Positions 1 through 8,934 of a stretch of DNA of 64,000 nucleotides are shown here, in pieces (positions within the stretch are counted from its first letter, which is position 1; every line of letters starts with the position of its first letter). The stretch comes from Candidatus Caenarcanales bacterium (GTDB lineage: Bacteria; Cyanobacteriota; Vampirovibrionia; LMEP-6097). The notes beneath the pieces are model-generated. The model searched no databases. It was given only the letters and a program-made list of their open reading frames with translations, and had not been told where the DNA came from. The stretch spans positions 1 through 64,000 of the forward strand of contig JABSOS010000014.1 in NCBI GenBank assembly GCA_013216135.1. The letters are read 5' to 3'. Both the position numbers and the translations under genes were made by a program.

Positions 1-122
1 TTAGCTTATATTTTGATAATTTACTGTATTTAAGCATATTCCAGACTAGTTAGATTTATTTTAACTGGTCTAGAGCCCTAGAAATTTGGGACAATGATCT
101 TCAAGAAATAAACAAAGACTAT

Positions 123-410
123 ATGAAGTCACTAGAAGAGCTTATAAATAATAAAGTAGTCAGTATAAATCCAAATATTGTTCAACCTGAACCCAAAAAT
201 AAAGAAGAGGAACTTAGATCTAACATTTTCAAAAGCCTAGGAACAGTTATAAGTCAATGCATACCGAAACTTCCAAATAATATTAATCACAAAGATCTAT
301 TAAAGAAATCAATAACGTTAATAGATAATTTAAGCCAAGACCTAAAAAACCTACTTCATTTCAAATTTCCAGAAGAAAAAACACAAAATCTAGCTAAAAG
401 TACTAGTTAA
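123..410 (+). CDS. hypothetical protein (95 aa)
   Basis: Complete ORF in the track; no recognised domain. Confidence 0.45.
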   Translation: MKSLEELINNKVVSINPNIVQPEPKNKEEELRSNIFKSLGTVISQCIPKLPNNINHKDLLKKSITLIDNLSQDLKNLLHFKFPEEKTQNLAKSTS

Positions 411-444
411 TCAAGATCAGGGCATATTATTTATATACAAATAA

Positions 445-2145
445 ATGTCATTTAAAACACTAATTGAGATGTTCGAGTATAATGTCACTAAGTTCGGCAA
501 AAAGACGCTTGCGCACTCAAGATTAATTAGTGCAAATGGTGATATCTTTGATGAAAAACATTCATGGAATGATATTAAAGATCAAAGTAAAAGACTTGCC
601 TGCTCTTTAACTAAATTTGGTGAAAATACCGGCAAGCATATTGCGATTTGGGCGGACAACTCTTACAGATGGATGGTTGCAGACCTAGCTATTATGTACT
701 TGGGCGCAGTTAGTTTAAACCTCGCCCCTTCAGATACTAATTTAAATATAGCTTCTGCCTTAAAAAACTGTGACGTTAATACCATTTTCATCGGTAATAC
801 CAAATTATTAAATAAGCTCATAACATTAATTGCAGAGTATCATCTTCCTATCCGCAATATAGTACTTTTAGATTTTAGAGTAAATAAAGTTGAGAATAAC
901 TCCAGATCAATCAGTGTATACTTTTGGGATCAATTAATGGCTCAAGAAACTAGTGCTGGAAACTTGAATACCGCTTCCTACCCAATTGACACAAATTTCC
1001 CAGCAAGTACCGTTATGAATTCAGGTGCTAAAAATTCCTGCAAGCTAATTCCTCTTAGTCATAAAAATATAATTTCAAATATAGAATCCTTGGCTAAAGA
1101 TTTAAAATATAAAAAAAATGATAGTGTTTTAAGTTGTCATTCCTTATCTGACATCTTCAACAAAAATATCGCCTACTATTCAGCAATTTATGCTGGTGCA
1201 AGCTTATTTTTCCCACTTGACTCACTGAACTTTTTCTATGAACTAGCTTACAAGAACGTTAGTATAGCTTGCATAAACCCAAAAGACCTCGCTGAATTAG
1301 AAGAAAATATTAGTCTTCAACTTGAAAAAGATGGCTTTCTAAACTTCTTACTAAATATTCCTATAATCTCTTACTTTGCACAATCAGGACTAAAGAAAAG
1401 CCACGCTAATAATTTAAAATATTTTATCTGTTCAGGGGCTTATCTTCCAGCCTATCTTGATAACAATATGAGGCACTATGGCTTTAAGCTTAGACAAAGC
1501 TATGGCACTACTGAATGTGCTGGACCAATCTCCATTACAACTCCAAATCAAGCAAATAACATAGGAAAAGTTCTAAGTTGCTTTGAATGGAAAATGAATA
1601 ACACTGGAGAATTAGAAATTTCCAGCACAGCTATCACTCATGGCTACATAAATTCAAGTGAGTATGAAGCTGAATCATTTTATTCTACAAGTAGTAGTCG
1701 CTGGTTTAGAACGGGTGATATTGTTTCAAAAAATGGAAATGGGAACTTGGTTTATTTAGGCAAAGCCTGCGAGCAAGTTTTAAACAGTCAAGAAAAATCT
1801 GTTTCACTCAGCAAAGCTGAAAAAATGCTTAGAAACTTTGAGTATATCGACGATGTTTTAATTGTCGGGGAAGAAAAGCCTTTCATCTCAGCGTTAATAA
1901 CCATCAGAGATGAAAGATTTAGAAAGCTTTTCAAGAAACTTGATAAATATTCCATTAGACAACAATGCGAAAAAGCTATTGATCAAATAAATAAATCTCT
2001 TCCAGAAAATGAACGAGTAAGAAAGTTTGCAATATTAGATCAGTCTTTAAGAACGAACAAATCAGAACTAAGTCCTAATAAAAAAGTTAGACGAAAAGTG
2101 ATTGAAGCAAGGTATCAAAGCACAATAGATAGCTTCTATGAATAG
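445..2145 (+). CDS. divergent AMP-binding / long-chain acyl-CoA synthetase-like protein, probably catalytically degenerate
   Basis: Overall colinear with the FadD-like protein at 41378-43177 (N-terminus, 'QSYGTTECAGPISITT', 'RWFRTGDIV'), but the AMP-binding P-loop is replaced by 'NSGAKNSCKLIPLSHKN'. Confidence 0.82.
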   Translation: MSFKTLIEMFEYNVTKFGKKTLAHSRLISANGDIFDEKHSWNDIKDQSKRLACSLTKFGENTGKHIAIWADNSYRWMVADLAIMYLGAVSLNLAPSDTNLNIASALKNCDVNTIFIGNTKLLNKLITLIAEYHLPIRNIVLLDFRVNKVENNSRSISVYFWDQLMAQETSAGNLNTASYPIDTNFPASTVMNSGAKNSCKLIPLSHKNIISNIESLAKDLKYKKNDSVLSCHSLSDIFNKNIAYYSAIYAGASLFFPLDSLNFFYELAYKNVSIACINPKDLAELEENISLQLEKDGFLNFLLNIPIISYFAQSGLKKSHANNLKYFICSGAYLPAYLDNNMRHYGFKLRQSYGTTECAGPISITTPNQANNIGKVLSCFEWKMNNTGELEISSTAITHGYINSSEYEAESFYSTSSSRWFRTGDIVSKNGNGNLVYLGKACEQVLNSQEKSVSLSKAEKMLRNFEYIDDVLIVGEEKPFISALITIRDERFRKLFKKLDKYSIRQQCEKAIDQINKSLPENERVRKFAILDQSLRTNKSELSPNKKVRRKVIEARYQSTIDSFYE

Positions 2146-2146
2146 C

Positions 2147-4087
2147 TTAATTAGACTTAAAAAGCTTTGCATTATCCTTATCACCAAGTGAAATAAAGAA
2201 ATCAAAAGCTTTTTGCTTAGCCTGTTCTGTAGAAATATTAGTTATATGATAAATATCATTAGGTTGATAAGACATACTATTAGACTCATAGACAGTGATA
2301 GCCTCTTTCATTTTCAAAAAGTAATCTTTTGTCTTCTCCAAGTATTCTTTTTCTTTTTTATTCTTATAAATAAAAAATTTCATATTCAAATCTGCTAAAT
2401 AATAAAGTGTTTTCCAAGAGATATCTAAAATAGATTCATTTGCAAAATACTCATAAGATCTCTCCAAGTGATCTTGAGCAATAGGATAAGTATGTTCATT
2501 TAACACAGCAGGGTTTAGAATCAAGATCCCAATAAGTGTCTCAGTAATTGCATTCTGAAGATTTGCATTAATACTTTTAAAAATTTTCTTAGCTTTAATT
2601 AAAGAATTTAGAGAGTCTTCAAACTTTCCGATGTTTGCAAAAAGGTCTCCCATAGCTTGATAGATATTAGCTTCACCAAGTTTATTTTCATGTTCTTTAA
2701 AAAGATCAATTGCTTTTTCAAAGTAAGCTATAGCTTCAGCAAAATTTTCTTCATTCAAAGTGTGCTTTTTAGCGTGAATATTAATGATTCCATAAGCAAG
2801 ATCAACATACTTACTGGCGATTTCTTCATGATTCCCTAGCTTAGATGCAAGTTTAATAATTTCCTGAGCTTTAACAGTTAAATCTTCAAGATTCCCTTCT
2901 AGAAGTAGTTCCTGGAAACGGATATTTTCCGCTTGAAGTAAATGATGGAATCTTTTTAAATCACGAAACTGTTCACAGGATTGATCTATAATTTCTTTAA
3001 TCTCTTCAGTATCACCACCAGTTTTAATCTTAATACCAGCAAATATTTGTACAGCTTGAGCTTGGAAGAACTTAGGAACTTTAACACCAAGCAGCTTTTT
3101 AGATAAACTATCAATCTCATCGTATTTTCCTTGAATTGAAAGTAGTGAAAGTTCTTGAATGTCTACATTTAATCTATCAAAAACACTGGTTTGTTTATTT
3201 TTCTCTTTAGCTTTGGAGAGATAAAGCTGAGCGTCTTTTAAGTTTCCATTTATCAGTGACTGAGAAGCCAATATTGAATTAATTAAAGCTAAAGCGATAT
3301 TATTTTCGACTTGGCTATAAAGATTAATAGCTTTACTATAGTATTCTTCCTCCGAAAATTCGTTAGCGTAGAACAAATAAACTTCAGCCAAACCATTTTT
3401 GTTCTTTTCTTTCCCAAAAAGGATTTCAGCGTCTTCCGCAGCTTCTCTATCCTTAGTAACAAGAGATTTTAACAAAAACAATTTAGCTCTAGTAGAGTCA
3501 TACTCTGCTTTTTCAGCAAGTTTAATTAAAGTATCAATTTGTTCAAGACTAACAACAGAAACTAAGTCTTTACTTAGATGAGCGTCCTGCAAAGCAATTT
3601 CAACAGACTTTGCAAAAGTTAAAATAGCAAAGTCAATCTTCCCTTCATCTATTAATTCTTGGAAAGCTTCTTCTAAAAGTTGGTCTGGATCTTCATAAGC
3701 ATCAATAGCTTCAACATATGAAATTCCCCAGTAAACTTTAGATAGTAGACATGAAAAAGCTTTGTAAATTTTACTTGAAGTATCAGACTTAAATCTAGTA
3801 AGAAGAGGTCTTAAATCACCTTCAATTAAAAATTCTAAAAATACTTTAAAGCCACTATATTTTTTTGAATATTTTAAAAGGTCATATGCATCATAATATT
3901 TACCTTGTTTTAAAAGTATTTTTGCTTTAAATTCATTAGCCTCATAAGTTTCTGAATCATTAGCAGCAGCTAAAATTAAGTCATCACATACTTCTAGAGC
4001 TTCTAGAAAATAATCTTTATAAAAATAATCCCAATATTTCTCTATTAAAGAGTTTCGTAGTTCTGACTTATTAAATTCTCTTGACAT
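2147..4087 (-). CDS. TPR-repeat protein
   Basis: 646 aa helical repeat protein with TPR-like segments such as 'AIAYFEKAIDLFKEHENKLGEANIYQAMGDLFANIGKFEDSLNSLIKAKKIF'. Confidence 0.75.
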   Translation of the reverse strand: MSREFNKSELRNSLIEKYWDYFYKDYFLEALEVCDDLILAAANDSETYEANEFKAKILLKQGKYYDAYDLLKYSKKYSGFKVFLEFLIEGDLRPLLTRFKSDTSSKIYKAFSCLLSKVYWGISYVEAIDAYEDPDQLLEEAFQELIDEGKIDFAILTFAKSVEIALQDAHLSKDLVSVVSLEQIDTLIKLAEKAEYDSTRAKLFLLKSLVTKDREAAEDAEILFGKEKNKNGLAEVYLFYANEFSEEEYYSKAINLYSQVENNIALALINSILASQSLINGNLKDAQLYLSKAKEKNKQTSVFDRLNVDIQELSLLSIQGKYDEIDSLSKKLLGVKVPKFFQAQAVQIFAGIKIKTGGDTEEIKEIIDQSCEQFRDLKRFHHLLQAENIRFQELLLEGNLEDLTVKAQEIIKLASKLGNHEEIASKYVDLAYGIINIHAKKHTLNEENFAEAIAYFEKAIDLFKEHENKLGEANIYQAMGDLFANIGKFEDSLNSLIKAKKIFKSINANLQNAITETLIGILILNPAVLNEHTYPIAQDHLERSYEYFANESILDISWKTLYYLADLNMKFFIYKNKKEKEYLEKTKDYFLKMKEAITVYESNSMSYQPNDIYHITNISTEQAKQKAFDFFISLGDKDNAKLFKSN

Positions 4088-4374
4088 CCAGCTAATTCTT
4101 CTTTAAACCTTAATCTAGTGGTTTCAAAACTCAATATACCACTAAGGAAGTCAGCTGAACAATCTTTAATATTAGATAGTTCATACATTAAGATATCTTC
4201 ATCAATTTTCGAGAATTTTTTTACGATACTGAGCTTTCTAAAGTTTGCTTTACAAATTTCAACTAAATTTTCTTCACTGTCTAAAACTTCATTTTGAGTT
4301 TTTAGATCTTCGATACACTGATTATATGTAGCCAAAGAATTCACATTAGACATCATTGTTTTCTGTTTTTGCAT
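4045..4374 (-). CDS. hypothetical protein
   Basis: 109 aa ORF overlapping the start of the TPR gene by 43 bp; the overlap suggests translational coupling. Confidence 0.5.
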   Translation of the reverse strand: MQKQKTMMSNVNSLATYNQCIEDLKTQNEVLDSEENLVEICKANFRKLSIVKKFSKIDEDILMYELSNIKDCSADFLSGILSFETTRLRFKEELAGCQENLISQNYETL

Positions 4375-4381
4375 AGGGCCG

Positions 4382-4400
4382 CTTAACCTTTTCTTAACCT
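4382..4400 (+). promoter_or_regulatory. Pho-box-like tandem repeat CTTAACCT-TTT-CTTAACCT
   Basis: Two identical 8-mers with 3-bp spacer (11-bp period) in the divergent intergenic region upstream of a sensor kinase; matches the form of the cyanobacterial SphR/PhoB box. Confidence 0.45.
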
Positions 4401-4515
4401 TTTTTATTATTCTAGCATACCCCTCGAGAAAAAGTCAATACGCTTTCGCACTGGTATCAAAGTAAGTCCATTTTCAACTTGAAATTGAGTCTAAATATTC
4501 AAAATTAAGGGTAAA

Positions 4516-6414
4516 TTGCAGTTAGGGATGCTCGAAGAAAATACAGTTTCAAATAAAAGCTTAGATGCCTCAAATCTAATGCAGCTGTTTAATCTAAGTA
4601 CAGACTTGATGTGCACAGCAAGTACAGAAGGTTATTTTTTGGAATTAAATACAGCTTGGGAACAGGCGCTTGGGTATACACGAGATGAGTTAAAAGCCAA
4701 GCCCTTTGTAAATTTCATACATGAAGATGACCGCATAAGAACGCTCGATGAAACAAAAAAGCTATTTAAAGATAACTACAGAAGTATCAACTTTATTAAC
4801 CGCTATATAAAGAAAGATGGATCTATAATTTACCTTTCCTGGAGGGCTTCTTTACTGAAAGAAGAAAATATTTTAATTGCCACAGCTGATGATGTTACTG
4901 AAATAGAAATTCATAAAGAAAATCTCCTAAAAGTAAAGAATGAATTAGACAATAAACAAAAAGTACTTCAAGTAATTCTTAATCATATGCCTAACTACGT
5001 TTTCTACAAAGATTCAGAAAACAAAATCCTCTTTGCAAATAAAGCTGCTGCTAGCTCGATGGGATTAAATCCAGATGAAATGGCTGGAAAACATACCCGA
5101 GAGTTTTTCCCAGAACAAGCTGGGCAATACTACAGTGATGATTTAAAAGTAATTAATAATAAAAAACCCCGTTTAGGCATAGAGGAAAAATACATAGATG
5201 CTTCTGGTGAAACGAGATGGATTCGAACAGATAAAGTCCCTATCTTTAATAAAGAAGGGGAAGTTAAAGAACTAGTTGCAATTGCAACTGATATCACCCA
5301 GCAAAAAATCGATGCACAGTCAATTGAGGATCAGAATAGAAGTATCAATCATATTCTCAGAGGAGCGAAGCTCGGCTACTGGGAACTTGAAAACCAAAGT
5401 GGAGAAATGAAATTAGACGAAATCTGGCTTAGTATGCTCGGTTATGAAAAAGGTGAAGTCTATGAAAATATTGAATCTGTAGTTCAGTTAATTCACCCAG
5501 AAGATAAACAAAGAGTTTTAGAGAAGTGGGATGAACACGTTCAAGGGCATAGTCCTCACTTCGAATCTGAATTTAGAATGCTTCATAAAAATGGTTCTTG
5601 GCTTTGGATTCTGGATAAAGGCTTAGTAATTTCTCACGATGACTATAATCTTCCAATAAAATCAATCGGGATTCACCAAGATATAAGCTTTATGAAAGAA
5701 GCTGAAGAAGCTCTACAGAAGTCAAATGAAGAATTACTTAGAAGTAATAAAGAGTTAGATGACTTTGCGCATATTGCTTCACATGACTTGAGAGAACCTT
5801 TAAGGGGAATGCACTATAATGCAAACTTTTTACTTGAAGATTACTCTGATTTAATCGATGAGAAAGGAAAAGGTAGACTTGAAAGGTTAATTTTCCTTAG
5901 CCAAAGAATGAACAAGCTTGTAGATGACCTATTATTCTTTTCCAGACTAGGGAAAGGGGAAATCGGGAAACAGGAAGCTGACTTAAATGAGATCGCAGAA
6001 GATGTAATTAATTCTTTAAGTCATGACCCTAAAGTTGAAATCAAAATTTCAAATAAATTACCAAGCCTAGTATGTGACAAAGTGAAAATAAACACTCTTT
6101 ACCTCAATTTAGTTCAAAACGCTATTAAATATAACGATAAAGAAAAAATTGAAATTGAAATAGGCTCTAAGAAAAGCCCTGAGGGTAAAGATATTCTTTT
6201 CGTTAAAGACAATGGCATCGGTATCGCAGAGAAACACTTTGATGAAATTTTCAAAATTTTTAGACGAGTAGTAAAAAAGGACGCCTATGGTGGTGGAACG
6301 GGGTCTGGCTTATGCTTCGTTAAAAAAATTATAGATTTACATAAAGGAGATATCTGGGTAGAATCTCAACTGCAAGAAGGAACAACATTTTTATTCACAT
6401 TGTGGAATAAATAA
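4516..6414 (+). CDS. multi-PAS sensor histidine kinase
   Basis: Three PAS/PAC-like segments, H-box 'FAHIASHDLREPLRG', N-box 'LNLVQNAIKYN', G1 'VKDNGIGI', G2 'GGGTGSGLCFVKKI'. TTG start has AAGGG upstream; the alternative ATG is at 4528. Confidence 0.93.
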   Translation: MQLGMLEENTVSNKSLDASNLMQLFNLSTDLMCTASTEGYFLELNTAWEQALGYTRDELKAKPFVNFIHEDDRIRTLDETKKLFKDNYRSINFINRYIKKDGSIIYLSWRASLLKEENILIATADDVTEIEIHKENLLKVKNELDNKQKVLQVILNHMPNYVFYKDSENKILFANKAAASSMGLNPDEMAGKHTREFFPEQAGQYYSDDLKVINNKKPRLGIEEKYIDASGETRWIRTDKVPIFNKEGEVKELVAIATDITQQKIDAQSIEDQNRSINHILRGAKLGYWELENQSGEMKLDEIWLSMLGYEKGEVYENIESVVQLIHPEDKQRVLEKWDEHVQGHSPHFESEFRMLHKNGSWLWILDKGLVISHDDYNLPIKSIGIHQDISFMKEAEEALQKSNEELLRSNKELDDFAHIASHDLREPLRGMHYNANFLLEDYSDLIDEKGKGRLERLIFLSQRMNKLVDDLLFFSRLGKGEIGKQEADLNEIAEDVINSLSHDPKVEIKISNKLPSLVCDKVKINTLYLNLVQNAIKYNDKEKIEIEIGSKKSPEGKDILFVKDNGIGIAEKHFDEIFKIFRRVVKKDAYGGGTGSGLCFVKKIIDLHKGDIWVESQLQEGTTFLFTLWNK

Positions 6415-6425
6415 ATTAGGTTGAT

Positions 6426-6845
6426 ATGTTTTTAAGCGTGAAGTACAAACCACTATTAGTAGTAGAAGACAGTGAAGATGATTACGAATTCATCGAAAGG
6501 GCTTTTGCAAAATCAAAAATTCCTTGTGAGCTGCATCACTGCGATGAAGGTAGAACAGCAGTTGAATTTTTAGATGGAAATATAATTCCTTCAATGGTCT
6601 TATTAGACTTGAACCTACCTGGGGTAAGTGGTTACCAAATTTTAGAAAAAATCAAATCTACTGAAAAATTAAGGTCTGTTCCTGTAGTAGTTTTCTCCTC
6701 TTCATCAAATGAAACAGATATCGAAGAGTGCTATAAATTAGGTGCAAACTGCTATATACAGAAACCAGTTGACTTTAAAAAATTCAATGCAACTTTAGAA
6801 ACAGTAAAAAGATTTTGGTACGAAATCGCGAAATTACCTATCTAG
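6426..6845 (+). CDS. single-domain response regulator (Rcp1-like receiver)
   Basis: 'VVEDSEDDYEFIERAF', 'MVLLDLNLPGVSGYQIL', 'VVVFSSSSNETDIEECYKLGANCYIQKPVD'; directly downstream of the kinase. Confidence 0.93.
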   Translation: MFLSVKYKPLLVVEDSEDDYEFIERAFAKSKIPCELHHCDEGRTAVEFLDGNIIPSMVLLDLNLPGVSGYQILEKIKSTEKLRSVPVVVFSSSSNETDIEECYKLGANCYIQKPVDFKKFNATLETVKRFWYEIAKLPI

Positions 6846-6916
6846 AATCTACCTTTCTTATCTTTATAAACCCTTAAACTTTCGAGCTTTTCAGATATAA
6901 TCTTTATTAGAAGCTC

Positions 6917-7699
6917 ATGAACAAATACTCAGTATTATTAATAGAAGACTGTCCAGACTTTACTTATGTAGTAAAAAGATATTTAGAACAATCCAGATAT
7001 TCAATCATAGTCACCAGCGTAGAAACCCTTCGAGAAGCACAAAATATGCTTCAAAGCGCTGCCTACGAATTAATAATTCTTGACTTGAATTTAAGTGATT
7101 CCTATGGAATAGATAGTCTAAATTCAGTATTAAAGCTATCACCTAACACAGCAGTTGTAGTTCTAACAGGACTTGAAGAAGAAGATGTCGGTATTGAAGC
7201 TATTCAACTCGGCGCTCAAGATTTTATTGCCAAAGATAACTTAAATGAATTCAATATCAGACGCATAGCAAAGTACGCCGTAGAGCGGCAGAAGTTAAAG
7301 AACCAAGCAAGTCATTCTTCAAGCCCGAAACAAGCCTTCAAAACCTTTTTAGACCTAGAAAAATATGTTGGTAACCCTAATTACAGCAATGAAACGAACC
7401 ATGCCTACAAAAAATTTATAGAAGCAAGTGTTTTAGAGTCAAAATATAGTGAATTAATCGATAAATCTATTGATAATATTACAAACTACAGAGAATTTAG
7501 TAGTGAAATGGAAGAAGAGGTGAAAGATATCACTAGATTAATCAAAGAAACCGGAGTAGACTCAAACCAATTCGTGCAAATGCATCAAAATATGATTAAG
7601 AAGAAGCTTCAGAACATAGAAGATAGTGAAGCAATTATTCTTCAGAGTGCTTCAAGCGTTGCTCTGTTGAAGCTTGCTTCTAGTTTTTTGGAGAATTGA
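6917..7699 (+). CDS. response regulator with uncharacterised C-terminal helical extension
   Basis: Receiver 'VLLIEDCPDFTYVVKRYLEQ', 'LIILDLNLSDSYGIDSL', 'VVVLTGLEEEDVGIEAIQLGAQDFIAKD'; the ~130 aa C-terminus is not a recognised output domain. Confidence 0.88.
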   Translation: MNKYSVLLIEDCPDFTYVVKRYLEQSRYSIIVTSVETLREAQNMLQSAAYELIILDLNLSDSYGIDSLNSVLKLSPNTAVVVLTGLEEEDVGIEAIQLGAQDFIAKDNLNEFNIRRIAKYAVERQKLKNQASHSSSPKQAFKTFLDLEKYVGNPNYSNETNHAYKKFIEASVLESKYSELIDKSIDNITNYREFSSEMEEEVKDITRLIKETGVDSNQFVQMHQNMIKKKLQNIEDSEAIILQSASSVALLKLASSFLEN

Positions 7700-7805
7700 C
7701 TTATCTTAACAAAGAACCAGATAATTTCAAAAACTTTAGTAAAAGATAAACAAAAGATAAACAAAAGCGCTCATGATTGTTAAAATTTCATTAAGGAGAT
7801 ATATC

Positions 7806-7952
7806 ATGATTGACAATAATGATCAAAATCTTAAAGCAAAGTTGCTAACAAATGATTTTGAAACCATTTATGAGTTATTCATATCGGGGCAAATTTCCTT
7901 ACCGCTTCTAGTAACTCTAATGAAAGAAAGAACTAGTCTATCAGAGAATTAA
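7806..7952 (+). CDS. small ORF, 48 aa (MIDNNDQNLKAKLLTNDFETIYELFISGQISLPLLVTLMKERTSLSEN)
   Basis: Not in the ORF track. AAGGAGATATATC upstream of ATG is a strong Shine-Dalgarno; overlaps the convergent gene's stop by 20 bp. Confidence 0.5.
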   Translation: MIDNNDQNLKAKLLTNDFETIYELFISGQISLPLLVTLMKERTSLSEN

Positions 7953-8805
7953 TCGCTGCGCTTGCAATTCTACTAACGTTATACTCAACATGGAATTGCG
8001 TTAAAAGTGCAAAAGCATCATAACTTTTAAATTCTAAAGCTTCGACAAGAGAATCAGGCGCATAGGCTGAGGCCCTTAGATCATTACTAAGATTTTCTTC
8101 AAAAATCCCTTGATGATGAATGCTAAGCTCCTCGACCTTCTTAAAATCAAGCTCTGGGTAATGTTTACGATAAAGGTCGCCTAATATCGAGTCTTCTTTC
8201 ACCTCCATACCGTGGGTAGCTTCAAAGATAGCGTGATGTTGATTCTGCTCTAGCTTTGAAAAAAACTTTGCTTTTAAAGTTTCTTGAATAAATTCAGGCT
8301 TGTGAACAAAATTAGGGTCACAATGGTTTATCCCAACTTCTTTAACTCTGTGATCACCAGGTAAATCTTGAACTAAAGTTCCTCCAAGAAGAACATTAAT
8401 TAGCTGCATACCACCACAGATAGCAAGTAGTGGTAAGTTTCTTCTAATAACTCCGATTTCTGCCATCTTAAATTCTGTACATTGTCTAAAATTAGCTGGA
8501 TCTTCACAGATTAAAGTACTTGGGTGTAAATCTTTCTCAGAATATGTTTTAGGATGAAGGTCAAACTTATTACCTGGGAGAATTAAAGCATCAGCAGCTC
8601 CCATCTTCTTTTCAACTTCTTTCAAATGAGCTTGTCTTAAATCTTCAATTAAATCTTTATCTAATTGCTTGTCATTCGGTAAAAATTCTAGATCAGGTTT
8701 TGTAGGAATAATAATCGGCTCAGCACCACTTAGCATGACTAACTTAAATAGAAGTTTACAGCCAAGTCTTTCACCGTCACAAGTTATCGCAATTTTACGT
8801 ACTAT
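7933..8805 (-). CDS. class I glutamine amidotransferase / peptidase C26-like (PuuD-type) protein
   Basis: 'ADALILPGNKFDLHP', 'LPLLAICGGMQLINVLLGGTLVQDLPGDHRVKEVGINH'. The track starts at 8736, but homologous-looking sequence 'RKIAITCDGERLGCKLLFKLV' continues in frame to a possible AUA start at 8805. Confidence 0.82.
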   Translation of the reverse strand: MVRKIAITCDGERLGCKLLFKLVMLSGAEPIIIPTKPDLEFLPNDKQLDKDLIEDLRQAHLKEVEKKMGAADALILPGNKFDLHPKTYSEKDLHPSTLICEDPANFRQCTEFKMAEIGVIRRNLPLLAICGGMQLINVLLGGTLVQDLPGDHRVKEVGINHCDPNFVHKPEFIQETLKAKFFSKLEQNQHHAIFEATHGMEVKEDSILGDLYRKHYPELDFKKVEELSIHHQGIFEENLSNDLRASAYAPDSLVEALEFKSYDAFALLTQFHVEYNVSRIASAAINSLID

Positions 8806-8934
8806 ATCTTCCCCCTATAGTATTAATTTCGTCTAATTAATATTATAAAAAATTTAGAATATATTCCAGTATATAAACTTTTATCTTAAGATTTCACTAA
8901 AGTTTTCCGAAATTTAATTTATAATTGATGCTAC

